DNA from: an uncultured Streptococcus sp.
GTDB lineage: Bacteria; Bacillota; Bacilli; Lactobacillales; Streptococcaceae
Reading direction: 5' to 3'
DNA: 8,375 nucleotides
Assembly (NCBI RefSeq): GCF_959025735.1
Contig: NZ_CAUFJQ010000087.1
Span: 1 to 8,375, forward strand
Part shown: piece after piece, positions 1-6,892 of the stretch
How positions within the stretch are numbered: position 1 is the stretch's first letter
Layout of the letters: each line of letters begins with the position of its first letter
Position numbers and translations under genes: made by a program
Notes under the pieces: model-generated
Databases searched by the model: none
Told to the model about the DNA's origin: nothing
Seen by the model: the letters and a program-made list of their open reading frames with translations, nothing else

Positions 1-82
1 AAAGATAAACTGTCTAGCATCTGCGATGCGTCGTCAGTTTCCTATTTTTACTTTGTTCTCTGTCGCCCTTTATATCTTAATT
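1..82 (+). other. Leader region before deoD, frame open to window edge
   Basis: These bases precede the deoD start. The deoD frame stays open leftwards to the window edge and would read through a hydrophobic stretch (FPIFTLFSVALYILI) directly into DeoD. I see no purine-rich ribosome site before the deoD ATG at 83 and no convincing promoter. It could be the tail of an upstream membrane-protein gene or simply untranslated leader. The window does not show enough to decide. Confidence 0.3.
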
Positions 83-793
83 ATGTCTATCCATATTGCT
101 GCTAAGCAGGGTGAAATTGCTGATAAAATTCTTCTTCCTGGGGATCCTCTTCGTGCGAAATTTATCGCTGAGAATTTCCTTGAAGACGCTGTTTGCTTCA
201 ATGAGGTCCGTAACATGTTTGGTTACACAGGTACTTACAAGGGTCACCGTGTTTCTGTCATGGGTACTGGGATGGGGATGCCATCTATCTCTATTTATGC
301 GCGTGAGTTGATTGTCGACTACGGCGTGAAGAAATTGATCCGTGTGGGAACGGCTGGTTCTTTGAACGAGGATGTCCATGTTCGTGAATTGGTCTTGGCA
401 CAAGCTGCTGCAACCAACTCAAACATCATCCGCAACGACTGGCCTCAATACGATTTCCCTCAAATTGCTAGCTTTGATCTTTTAGACAAGGCTTACCATA
501 TTGCCAAAGATCTTGGTATGACCACTCACGTTGGCAATGTCTTGTCATCAGATGTCTTCTATTCAAACTATGGTGAAAAGAACATCGAGCTTGGTAAATG
601 GGGTGTGAAAGCTGTAGAAATGGAAGCAGCAGCTCTTTACTATCTTGCTGCTCAACACCATGTGGATGCGCTTGCTATCATGACTATTTCAGACAGTTTG
701 GTTAATCCTGATGAGGACACAACTGCTGAAGAACGTCAAAATACTTTCACAGACATGATGAAAGTTGGTCTTGAGACTTTGATTGCAGACTAA
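83..793 (+). CDS. deoD: Purine nucleoside phosphorylase, DeoD type
   Basis: Cytosolic hexameric-type purine nucleoside phosphorylase. It splits purine (deoxy)ribonucleosides with phosphate into base and (deoxy)ribose-1-phosphate for purine salvage. With the start at 83 the protein has 236 residues, the usual DeoD length, and the known active-site positions fall where expected: His4, the GDPLRA phosphate loop at 20-25 with Arg24, Arg43, Arg87 before VGTAG, Met180-Glu181 in VEMEAA, and Asp204 in TISDSL. An in-frame ATG at 26 would add 19 hydrophobic residues foreign to the family, so 83 is preferred. However, no Shine-Dalgarno sequence is visible before it (pyrimidine-rich at 41-82). The stop overlaps the next gene's ATG by one base (TAATG), which suggests translational coupling. 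Identity is very secure; the start is fairly secure. Confidence 0.96.
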   Translation: MSIHIAAKQGEIADKILLPGDPLRAKFIAENFLEDAVCFNEVRNMFGYTGTYKGHRVSVMGTGMGMPSISIYARELIVDYGVKKLIRVGTAGSLNEDVHVRELVLAQAAATNSNIIRNDWPQYDFPQIASFDLLDKAYHIAKDLGMTTHVGNVLSSDVFYSNYGEKNIELGKWGVKAVEMEAAALYYLAAQHHVDALAIMTISDSLVNPDEDTTAEERQNTFTDMMKVGLETLIAD

Positions 794-1560
794 TGGCAAA
801 ATTCTTTCATGATGAATGGCTCTACGATCTCCAAAATTATCACTACAGCCGGGCTCTGCGCTCTATCAAGCAGCAGGAAGAAGTACCGGATTTGTTGGTG
901 AGCTTACTGCAGTTAATGGCGGAGCGTCGTGAGCTTAATATCCAACCTGTCATGAATCAAAAGTTGAGAACCGAGTTGCTAGAGGCGACTGGTTTTCAGC
1001 TTTTTTGGCATGAAGATCCAGAAGATGAGCAGTTGGCCAACTACCTTTATGACTTAGAGGCGAAGTTGCGAAATGAGCAGATTATTGACTTTGTTCGTGC
1101 CGTTAGCCCAGCCATCTATCGGATCTTTATGCGATTGATTCAGTTGAAAATTCCTGATATTACCAACTATATCCATAACTCCAAAGAATCCAGTTATGAC
1201 CGTTGGAAATTTGAGAGCCTGCATGCGTCTGACAACCCTATCCTGCAGCAATTCCACAGCGAAAGTGTGGTCAATTCGTCCAGTTTGACGGAGTTGATTG
1301 TGCAGTTGGACTTGCCAGATAGCGTCAAAGTTGCGGCCCAACAATTGCGGGAGTTAGAAAAATCAGTTCGCAACCCCTTGGCCCACTTGATCAAGCCCTT
1401 TGATGAAGAAGAGCTCCATCGAACGACGGGTTTCTCTTCTCAGGATTTTATGAAGAATTTGATTGACCTTGCAAGCTACACAGGCATCCATTATGATCAA
1501 GCTAACTTTTATTTTGATCAGGCCAATGCTGTGATGGAAGAGCTACTAAAGGAGAAGTAG
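793..1560 (+). CDS. Helical protein with HEPN-like RNase motif, Csm6-tail-like
   Basis: This 255-residue, apparently all-helical soluble protein has no signal peptide or membrane segment. I do not recognise a named gene. Residues 193-198 read RNPLAH, matching the R-[N]-x4-H signature of HEPN ribonucleases. The N-terminus (WLYDLQNYHYSRALRSI, 9-25) followed by LLxLMAERRELNI (39-50) resembles the helical linker that precedes the HEPN domain in Csm6 proteins. A Csm6 of about 400 residues would also have an N-terminal CARF domain that binds cyclic oligoadenylate; none fits here. The ATG overlaps the deoD stop and the TAG directly abuts the sir2 ATG, so the three genes are probably one transcript. 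Its 3' end supplies the AAAGGAG ribosome site of sir2 (1548-1554). The gene itself is certain; the HEPN call rests on one motif plus fold-like pattern, and ribonuclease activity is inference. The motif could be coincidental. Confidence 0.75.
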   Translation: MAKFFHDEWLYDLQNYHYSRALRSIKQQEEVPDLLVSLLQLMAERRELNIQPVMNQKLRTELLEATGFQLFWHEDPEDEQLANYLYDLEAKLRNEQIIDFVRAVSPAIYRIFMRLIQLKIPDITNYIHNSKESSYDRWKFESLHASDNPILQQFHSESVVNSSSLTELIVQLDLPDSVKVAAQQLRELEKSVRNPLAHLIKPFDEEELHRTTGFSSQDFMKNLIDLASYTGIHYDQANFYFDQANAVMEELLKEK

Positions 1561-2292
1561 ATGGATAAAATTGCTCAACTACAGGAGATGATTGATCAGA
1601 GTCAACGGATCGTGTTTTTCGGAGGGGCAGGAGTTTCCACGGAGTCAAATATTCCAGATTTTCGAAGCTCAGACGGTGTCTATAGTGTTCAGGTGGGGCG
1701 GCATTTGACAGCTGAGCAATTGGTCTCCCATACCATGTTTGAGCGCTATCCAGAGGACTTTTTCGACTTTTATAAGAAGTACTTGCTCTACCCAGATGCC
1801 AAGCCCAATGCAGCCCATCGCTATCTGGCTCGGCTTGAAGAGACCGGTAAGCTCAAGGCGGTGGTGACACAAAATATCGATAGTCTCCATGAAATGGCAG
1901 GGTCTAAAAAGGTCCTTAAGCTCCACGGCAGTGCCGACCGCAATTACTGTACGGGTTGCCAGCGATTTTATGATTTGGAGGCCTTTCTAGCTTTAGAAGG
2001 CCCGTTTCCCCACTGTTTGGACTGTGGCAAGGTGGTCAAACCAGACGTGACCCTCTACGAGGAGCCTCTCGATATGGAGGTCTTTAACCAAGCAGCCCAA
2101 GCCATCCAAGAGGCTGATCTGCTGATTATCGGTGGAACCTCTCTTGTGGTCTACCCAGCAGCCAGCTTGATCCAGTATTTCCAAGGGAAGAAGCTGGTTG
2201 TCATCAATAAAACCAGTATCCCACAAGACAAGCAAGCAGACCTGGTCATTGAAGGAAAAATCGGCCAAGTATTTTCACAGTTAAGACAATAA
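1561..2292 (+). CDS. Sir2-family NAD-dependent protein deacylase
   Basis: Sirtuin of 243 residues (CobB/SrtN-like), a cytosolic enzyme that uses NAD+ to remove acyl groups from lysines, releasing nicotinamide and O-acyl-ADP-ribose. Visible motifs in order: GGAGVSTESNIPDFRSS (21-37, NAD binding), TQNID (103-107), LHGS with catalytic His122 (121-124), a zinc site with Cys130, Cys133, Cys152 and Cys155, KPDVTLYEE (160-168), and GGTSLVVYPAA (191-201). All catalytic and zinc residues are present and the length is typical of bacterial single-domain sirtuins. There is no macrodomain or lipoyl-carrier neighbour of the kind found with SirTM enzymes. The start follows immediately on the previous stop with a strong AAAGGAG ribosome site. 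It is the last gene of the deoD run and ends at a strong hairpin terminator. Substrate specificity cannot be read from the sequence. Confidence 0.94.
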   Translation: MDKIAQLQEMIDQSQRIVFFGGAGVSTESNIPDFRSSDGVYSVQVGRHLTAEQLVSHTMFERYPEDFFDFYKKYLLYPDAKPNAAHRYLARLEETGKLKAVVTQNIDSLHEMAGSKKVLKLHGSADRNYCTGCQRFYDLEAFLALEGPFPHCLDCGKVVKPDVTLYEEPLDMEVFNQAAQAIQEADLLIIGGTSLVVYPAASLIQYFQGKKLVVINKTSIPQDKQADLVIEGKIGQVFSQLRQ

Positions 2293-2332
2293 AAAATATC
2301 TGAGTGAACATGGATCACTCAGATATTTTTTT
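2291..2332. terminator. Bidirectional terminator between sir2 and the LysR gene
   Basis: A 17-pair inverted repeat (2291-2307 with 2315-2331) closes a seven-base loop. The right arm ends in a run of seven T and the left arm begins with a run of six A, so it can terminate transcripts arriving from either side. It starts just before the sir2 stop codon ends and reaches into the stop codon of the minus-strand LysR gene (2331-2333), so one hairpin serves both convergent genes. Confidence 0.93.
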
Positions 2333-3239
2333 ACTTATCAAACTTCACTTCCTCAAGCAAGTACTCGATGAATTTTTCTCCCATTTTTGAGAGGGCTGTT
2401 TTTTCATGTTTGATGTAGACCAGCTCGATCGGGTCTTCGATATCAAGGGGAATGGAGACGATGTTATTTCCGTTGAGATTGCTGTTGAGAATTCCGGTCG
2501 CAATGGTGTAGCCATCCAGACCAATCAAGAGATTAAAGAGGGTCGCCCGGTCACTGACGACGATGGATTTCTTATGATGCTCTTGAGAGAGGATCTCTTC
2601 TGAGAAGTAGAAGGAGTTGTGGGTTCCTTGGTCATAGCTAAGGTATGGGAAATCTTCCAGATCTGACAAGTGGACGATCTCCTTCTTGGCAAGAGGATTG
2701 GTCTTGCTGACAAAGATATGAGGTTGTGCTGTAAAGAGGTGGGTGGCAATCAGGTGATTATCATCCAGCATCTTAGAGAGGACATCTCGGTTGTAGCTAT
2801 TCAAAAAGAGGACGCCAACTTCGCTTCGGAAATTCTTGACGTCATCGATGATCTCCCAAGTCCGCGTCTCCCGTAGGAAGAGCTCGTATTTTTCCATGTC
2901 GCTTTTCTTGAGGAGAGAAACGAAGGCCTCAACCACGAAGGCGTAGTGCTGTGAAGAGACGCTGAAAAGCTCACGAGAGCCCACAGGATTTTTATAGCGC
3001 TCGGACAAGAGGTCGATCTGCTCCACCACCTGGCGGGCATAAGAGAGGAACTCCATCCCATCGCGAGTCAAAGTGATCCCTTTAGGATTCCGGATAAAGA
3101 TTTCAATCCCCATCTCATTTTCCAAGTCCTTAACGGCATTGGAAAGGCTAGGTTGCGTGATGAAGAGTTGTTTTGCGGCTTCATTCATAGAGCCGGTTTC
3201 GACGATTTTGATAATGTATTGTAATTGTTGTATTCTCAT
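2331..3239 (-). CDS. LysR-type transcriptional regulator
   Basis: DNA-binding regulator of 302 residues, normal for the LysR family. The N-terminal winged helix-turn-helix lies at about 1-60 (MRIQQLQYIIKIVETGSMNE... AAKQLFITQPSLSNAVKDLE), followed by a linker helix (to about 88) and a periplasmic-binding-like effector domain from about 90 to 295. The overall pattern, including GSRELFSVSSQHYAFVVEAF after the linker, reminds me of the streptococcal/lactococcal CmbR-MetR-like group that controls sulfur amino acid genes, but I cannot prove the effector or target from this window, so no symbol is given. The gene faces the membrane-protein gene divergently. The Shine-Dalgarno upstream of its ATG is weak (AT-rich, AAAATAAAAG). 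A palindrome with a T-N11-A core lies 5 bases upstream and may be its own operator. Confidence 0.92.
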   Translation of the reverse strand: MRIQQLQYIIKIVETGSMNEAAKQLFITQPSLSNAVKDLENEMGIEIFIRNPKGITLTRDGMEFLSYARQVVEQIDLLSERYKNPVGSRELFSVSSQHYAFVVEAFVSLLKKSDMEKYELFLRETRTWEIIDDVKNFRSEVGVLFLNSYNRDVLSKMLDDNHLIATHLFTAQPHIFVSKTNPLAKKEIVHLSDLEDFPYLSYDQGTHNSFYFSEEILSQEHHKKSIVVSDRATLFNLLIGLDGYTIATGILNSNLNGNNIVSIPLDIEDPIELVYIKHEKTALSKMGEKFIEYLLEEVKFDK

Positions 3240-3244
3240 GCTTT

Positions 3245-3261
3245 TATTTTAACATAAAATA
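3245..3261. promoter_or_regulatory. Candidate LysR operator (palindrome with T-N11-A)
   Basis: A perfect 7-base inverted repeat, TATTTTA-ACA-TAAAATA, sits just upstream of the LysR start codon. It contains a T-N11-A core (3247-3259), the classical LysR box shape. Position and symmetry suggest autoregulation, but AT-rich palindromes arise easily by chance, and the site is so close to the start codon that it would also overlap the ribosome site region. This is inference only. Confidence 0.3.
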
Positions 3262-3426
3262 GCGCGTTTTTCCCGTAAAATGTGGTCTTTCAAGGACTGT
3301 ATCAGAGAATAAGACAGGCTGAGGTAGGTAATAGGAAGTAGGCTAGATCAAATATTTAAAAAATAGAAAATTGGGAACAAAATCTCCATCTGGGGACTGA
3401 TTTTGATGGAAAAATACAGTTTTGCC

Positions 3427-3456
3427 TTGCTTAAGAGGGGAGCTGATTGATAGAAT
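3427..3456 (+). promoter_or_regulatory. Extended -10 promoter of the membrane-protein gene
   Basis: TTGCTT (-35, 3427-3432) is followed 18 bases later by TAGAAT (-10, 3451-3456), preceded by TG one base upstream (3448-3449), an extended -10 feature common in streptococci. The gene's GAGGAG ribosome site (3472-3477) and ATG (3483) follow at a fitting distance. Confidence 0.5.
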
Positions 3457-3482
3457 GGTAAAAAATTGATTGAGGAGATCAT

Positions 3483-4919
3483 ATGAAAAAACTAGTGTCC
3501 TGGTACAAGAAAAAGGATAAGGAATTGGAAACCCATTTCACAGCCGGTCTGTTGCAGATCAATTTTGTGACCAATTATTTGATTCTATTGGCATTTTACA
3601 TTTATTTTGTTGTTAGTGAGTCGCTCTATGCAATAAAGGATCCATTCATTCAATTTAGTGTTTGGGCTATCATTGCCTTCACCATGGAGATCTTTCCTTA
3701 CGGTTTGACTCTGGCCCTCTTTGTCCCCAATATTTTTGTCATTATCTATGGGATCGGTCGGTGGTCTAGCCTCCAGTACAAAGAAGCTGAGGAAGAAGCT
3801 CTCAAAGATCTGGATCTATTTGAAGATAGAGGGCCAAAGGAAGGAGAAGGGACAAGAGAAGATGACGCATTCCTTATGAAAGAAAGGCAAGAATCACCTA
3901 GTCCTAAGCCTACCAAAAAGAAAAAACAACAGCCTACCATTGTTCTTTGGTTTGGTCTCTTTGGTTGCTTTCTCGAAGCGATTTTCATTTACATCGTCAA
4001 GGAGATGACCTTTTACGATTGGAGTGAGAGTTTGGTCAATTCTCAGAAGCATGCCCTGATCTGGTCTGGCGCCTATCCGACCTTCTTCACCTTTGCTGCT
4101 CTCACCTTGCTAGCCTTGATCATCTATTCCTATCGGGATGCTAATTCCCTCTCTCCATTGGCTAATATCTTCTGCATCAGTGGCATTCTAGGAGGAGTGG
4201 TTCTCCTCTTAGTTTTTGATAATCAACTGCAGGTAGCAAGTTTTCACACCTTTTTCTTACTGATCTATTCCATCCATCTCTTATGGGTTCGCATCAAGGA
4301 GTGGCAGGAAGATCGAACAGAGATAAGCTATGAGAATCGTCTACTTCAATGGCTCCATCAGCTCTTAAACAAGTCGCGTAACTGGCCATGGCTAGCAGTT
4401 CTGGTTGCCCTTCCGACCCTTGCCCTTGTTGTCCTCGTTCTCATGCTCTTTGGGCAGCAGCCGGATTCCATGATCAAGGCCTGGACCAATACAGCTGACT
4501 GGGCCTTCTCACAGAAGATCCCCCCTCAGAATCTTATCATTGATGAGCACTATCTCTGTACGGTTGCGGCTGGTGGGCATGAAAAAGTTGTCAAGCCCCA
4601 GCGGATGGGCATCCGCCACGGTCATCCAGTCGTTGTCAATCGCCAGCTTTGTATTGCCAATGCCTTTGAACAGGTACTAGAAAAAAAGACGCCGCGATTC
4701 CATCGCTTCTTGCGTCGCAATTATGACCGCTATGGCTACCCCTTTGCCAAACATATCAAGAAGAAATGGGCCATGGACCTGATCTATTACCTAATGAAAC
4801 CGTTGGAATGGCTCTTTTTACTGGTTCTTTATTTAGTCGATCGCAAGCCTGAAAACCGAATCGCCATGCAATACATTAAACCGATCCCAGAAGATTTTGA
4901 CCCCAAGAAAGCTTCGTAA
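3483..4919 (+). CDS. Polytopic membrane protein, DUF6688-like
   Basis: Integral membrane protein of 478 residues of unknown function. Hydrophobic segments are visible at about 31-45, 57-92 (probably two), 152-172, 190-215, 226-246, 252-269 and 302-324, with a weaker one near 440-452. Between the third and fourth segments is a highly charged loop (95-150), first acidic (EAEEEALKDLDLFED) and then basic (KPTKKKK). The soluble-looking C-terminal part carries the most distinctive motif: EHYLCTVAAGGHEKVVKP (355-372), GIRHGHPVVVNRQLCIANAFE (376-396, several His plus Cys) and then RNYDRYGYPFAKHI (412-425). I associate this pattern with the Firmicutes DUF6688 family, from memory. The start has a GAGGAG site and its own promoter. 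No terminator follows, and the pyr promoter begins 15 bases after its stop, so readthrough into pyrK would be caught by the attenuator. It has no obvious tie to pyrimidine synthesis. Confidence 0.85.
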   Translation: MKKLVSWYKKKDKELETHFTAGLLQINFVTNYLILLAFYIYFVVSESLYAIKDPFIQFSVWAIIAFTMEIFPYGLTLALFVPNIFVIIYGIGRWSSLQYKEAEEEALKDLDLFEDRGPKEGEGTREDDAFLMKERQESPSPKPTKKKKQQPTIVLWFGLFGCFLEAIFIYIVKEMTFYDWSESLVNSQKHALIWSGAYPTFFTFAALTLLALIIYSYRDANSLSPLANIFCISGILGGVVLLLVFDNQLQVASFHTFFLLIYSIHLLWVRIKEWQEDRTEISYENRLLQWLHQLLNKSRNWPWLAVLVALPTLALVVLVLMLFGQQPDSMIKAWTNTADWAFSQKIPPQNLIIDEHYLCTVAAGGHEKVVKPQRMGIRHGHPVVVNRQLCIANAFEQVLEKKTPRFHRFLRRNYDRYGYPFAKHIKKKWAMDLIYYLMKPLEWLFLLVLYLVDRKPENRIAMQYIKPIPEDFDPKKAS

Positions 4920-4934
4920 GCTAGCGATTTCTAC

Positions 4935-4963
4935 TTGACAAGTGACAAGGAGCGCGATATAAT
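4935..4963 (+). promoter_or_regulatory. Consensus promoter of pyrK-pyrDB
   Basis: TTGACA (4935-4940) and TATAAT (4958-4963) are both perfect SigA consensus hexamers with an ideal 17-base spacer. Transcription should begin near 4970, a few bases before the PyrR-binding hairpin. A promoter this strong fits a gene set regulated downstream by attenuation rather than at initiation. Confidence 0.93.
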
Positions 4964-4969
4964 GAGACA

Positions 4970-5080
4970 AATTTAACCTTTAAGAGGTCCAGAGAGGCCT
5001 GCAAGGAAAGACAGAAAAAAGATCAGCAGACTGTGTCTAGCTGATCATTTGTAGGGCCTTGCTTTTGCGAGGTCTTTTTT
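4970..5080 (+). promoter_or_regulatory. PyrR-responsive attenuator upstream of pyrK
   Basis: The leader RNA has the parts of a PyrR attenuator. The anti-antiterminator hairpin spans 4977-5006 (CCTT with AAGG at its base) and shows the conserved binding loop GTCCAGAGAGGCC at 4988-4999. The antiterminator pairing is GCAAGG (5001-5006) with CCTTGC (5057-5062). A further strong hairpin, GATCAGCAGAC/GTCT-A-GCTGATC (5021-5046), brings those halves together. The terminator is at 5055-5080. In the known mechanism, PyrR with UMP stabilises the first hairpin so that the terminator forms; without UMP the antiterminator wins. The pyrR gene itself is not in the window. Confidence 0.92.
5055..5080 (+). terminator. 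Attenuator terminator before pyrK
   Basis: The stem GGCCTTGC (5055-5062) pairs with GCGAGGTC (5067-5074), including two G-U wobbles, across a TTTT loop. It is followed by six T (5075-5080). Its left arm is shared with the antiterminator. Confidence 0.9.
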
Positions 5081-5104
5081 GCTGGAAGAAAGAAGAGGAA
5101 ACCA

Positions 5105-5911
5105 ATGGTCAGTGACAGTTGTAAAAAACGCTTTGGAAAAATCATGATGGAAGACATGGAGTTAATTGCTCAAGAAGAGATTGCGCCACGGATTTTTTCA
5201 ATGGTCCTGAAGGGGGAAATGGTAGAGCAGATGCTGCCAGGTCAATTCCTTCATATCCGCGTCCCTGATGGGGCCAAGCTCCTTCGCCGTCCGATTTCAA
5301 TTTCTGAGATTGATCCTGAGACACAGACGTGTCGCTTGATCTACCGCATCGAAGGTGGGGGGACAGCTATCTTTTCCCAATTGCCAATCGGTAGCAAACT
5401 CAGCGTCATGGGGCCACAGGGAAATGGCTTTGATCTTACCAATCTCGGCCAAGGTCAGAAAGCCTTGATCATCGGTGGCGGTATCGGTGTTCCTCCTTTG
5501 GTCCAAGTGGCCAAACAACTCCATGAGCAAGGGGTAGAAGTTGAAGTGGTTGTCGGCTTTGCGACCAAAGAAGCCGTCATTTTGGAAGAAGAGCTTTCTC
5601 AGGTTGCTCATGTCACTGTAACGACAGACGATGGGACTTATGGCACTAAAGGCTATGTCTCAACAATTGTTGATTCGATGGACCAGGAGTTTGACGCTAT
5701 CTATTCTTGTGGAGCACCTGGCATGCTCAAATATGTCAATACCAAATTCCATGACCATCCTCGCGCCTATATTTCTATGGAATCGCGTATGGCTTGTGGG
5801 ATGGGTGCTTGCTATGCCTGTGTAGTGCATCTGGAAAATGAAAGTCAGGCAGCTAATAAGCGCGTGTGTGAAGACGGACCGGTCTTTGAAACCGGTACGA
5901 TTGTGATGTAG
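5105..5911 (+). CDS. pyrK: Dihydroorotate dehydrogenase B, electron transfer subunit
   Basis: Iron-sulfur flavoprotein subunit of class 1B dihydroorotate dehydrogenase. It passes electrons from PyrDB's FMN through a 2Fe-2S cluster and FAD to NAD+. The 268-residue protein shows RRPIS for flavin binding (61-65), the GGGIGVPP nucleotide loop (124-131), SCGAPGM (201-207) and a C-terminal cluster motif with Cys231, Cys236, Cys239 and Cys255. The chosen ATG has a GAGG site (5095-5098) six bases upstream; an alternative start at Met14-Met15 would give a length closer to the common 255-260 but has a poorer ribosome site. So the first dozen residues are the only uncertain part. It lies behind the first pyr promoter and attenuator, and its stop overlaps the ribosome site of pyrDB. 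Confidence 0.96.
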   Translation: MVSDSCKKRFGKIMMEDMELIAQEEIAPRIFSMVLKGEMVEQMLPGQFLHIRVPDGAKLLRRPISISEIDPETQTCRLIYRIEGGGTAIFSQLPIGSKLSVMGPQGNGFDLTNLGQGQKALIIGGGIGVPPLVQVAKQLHEQGVEVEVVVGFATKEAVILEEELSQVAHVTVTTDDGTYGTKGYVSTIVDSMDQEFDAIYSCGAPGMLKYVNTKFHDHPRAYISMESRMACGMGACYACVVHLENESQAANKRVCEDGPVFETGTIVM

Positions 5912-5920
5912 GAGGACCTT

Positions 5921-6859
5921 ATGACAGCAAATCGACTAGCCGTATCCTTACCTGGTTTAGACTTGAAAAACCCGATTATTCCGGCATCTGGCTGTTTTGG
6001 CTTTGGTCAAGAATATGCCAAATACTATGACTTAGACCTGCTTGGATCCATCATGATCAAGGCGACAACCGCTGAGGCTCGTTTTGGTAATCCAACGCCC
6101 CGTGTTGCTGAGACGCCTGCAGGCATGCTCAATGCCATTGGTCTCCAAAATCCAGGGGTAGACGTGGTCCTAGCAGAGAAACTCCCTTGGTTGGCCCAGC
6201 ATTATCCAGATCTACCGATTATCGCCAATGTAGCTGGCTTCTCTAATGAAGAGTATGCAACGGTATCGTGGAAGATCTCGCAAGCGCCAAATGTCAAGGC
6301 CATCGAGCTCAATATCTCTTGTCCAAACGTAGACCATGGCAACAATGGCCTCTTGATTGGGCAGGTCCCTGAGTTGGCCTATGCGGCAGTGAAAGCAGCG
6401 GTAGATGCGTCCTCAGTCCCTGTCTATGTCAAGTTAACGCCTAGTGTAGCAGACATCACGCAGGTCGCAAAAGCAGCAGAGGATGCAGGGGCGACTGGCT
6501 TAACCATGATCAATACCTTGGTGGGCATGCGCTTTGACCTCAAGACTGGTAAGCCCATCATTGCCAATGGAACCGGAGGCATGTCGGGTCCAGCTGTTTT
6601 CCCAGTTGCTTTGAAACTCATCCGCCAGGTTGCTCAATCCACTAAACTTCCGATTATCGGAATGGGAGGTGTCGATTCAGCCGAAGCAGCCATTGAAATG
6701 ATGATTGCAGGGGCTTCTGCGATTGGAGTTGGAACCGCTAATTTCACTGATCCTTATGCATGTCCATCCATCATAGAAGATCTGCCACAGGTCATGGATC
6801 GCTATGGTATTGACACCCTTGAGAACTTCCGAAAACATGTACGGGAAAATCTACTGTAA
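5921..6859 (+). CDS. pyrDB: Dihydroorotate dehydrogenase B, catalytic subunit
   Basis: FMN enzyme of class 1B that oxidises dihydroorotate to orotate, the fourth step of UMP synthesis, working as a complex with PyrK. It has 312 residues, the usual length. Visible motifs are PASGCFGFG (21-29), the GLQNPG stretch (74-79), NISCPN with the catalytic Cys134 (131-136), YVKLTP (169-174), GTGGMSGPA (217-225) and PIIGMGGV (244-251) for FMN phosphate binding. Catalytic cysteine rather than serine marks class 1. The ribosome site AGGAGG (5910-5915) overlaps the pyrK stop, so the two subunits are likely made in step. No terminator follows; a new promoter begins five bases after the stop. Confidence 0.97.
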   Translation: MTANRLAVSLPGLDLKNPIIPASGCFGFGQEYAKYYDLDLLGSIMIKATTAEARFGNPTPRVAETPAGMLNAIGLQNPGVDVVLAEKLPWLAQHYPDLPIIANVAGFSNEEYATVSWKISQAPNVKAIELNISCPNVDHGNNGLLIGQVPELAYAAVKAAVDASSVPVYVKLTPSVADITQVAKAAEDAGATGLTMINTLVGMRFDLKTGKPIIANGTGGMSGPAVFPVALKLIRQVAQSTKLPIIGMGGVDSAEAAIEMMIAGASAIGVGTANFTDPYACPSIIEDLPQVMDRYGIDTLENFRKHVRENLL

Positions 6860-6863
6860 ATCC

Positions 6864-6892
6864 TTGACTTTTCCCAAATATCGTACTACAAT
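6864..6892 (+). promoter_or_regulatory. Second pyr promoter, driving pyrF-pyrE
   Basis: TTGACT (6864-6869) and TACAAT (6887-6892) have a 17-base spacer, each one base off consensus. It starts immediately after the pyrDB stop, so pyrF and pyrE can be transcribed independently of pyrK-pyrDB, somewhat more weakly than from the first promoter by consensus match. Confidence 0.87.

Larger units (their letters stand above)
3240..3482. other. Divergent intergenic region
   Basis: This stretch separates the minus-strand LysR gene from the plus-strand membrane-protein gene. I see no gene in it. It contains the palindrome at 3245-3261 and a promoter at 3427-3456. It also has a pair of competing weak inverted repeats: CAAAATC (3378-3384) with GATTTTG (3399-3405), and TCCATC (3385-3390) with GATGGA (3405-3410). 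No T-run follows them, so they are not terminators. No clear consensus promoter for the LysR gene could be assigned. Confidence 0.5.

Noticed and set aside
26..82. N-terminal extension of DeoD from the ATG at 26
   Set aside because: It would add a hydrophobic segment foreign to the family, and it has no ribosome site. The start at 83 puts all active-site residues at the standard positions.
2406..2876. Plus-strand open frames inside the LysR gene
   Set aside because: They are shadows of the well-supported minus-strand LysR gene, without ribosome sites or recognisable protein features.
3378..3410. Small regulatory RNA or riboswitch in the LysR/membrane-protein gap
   Set aside because: Only two short competing inverted repeats are present, with no T-run or recognisable aptamer.
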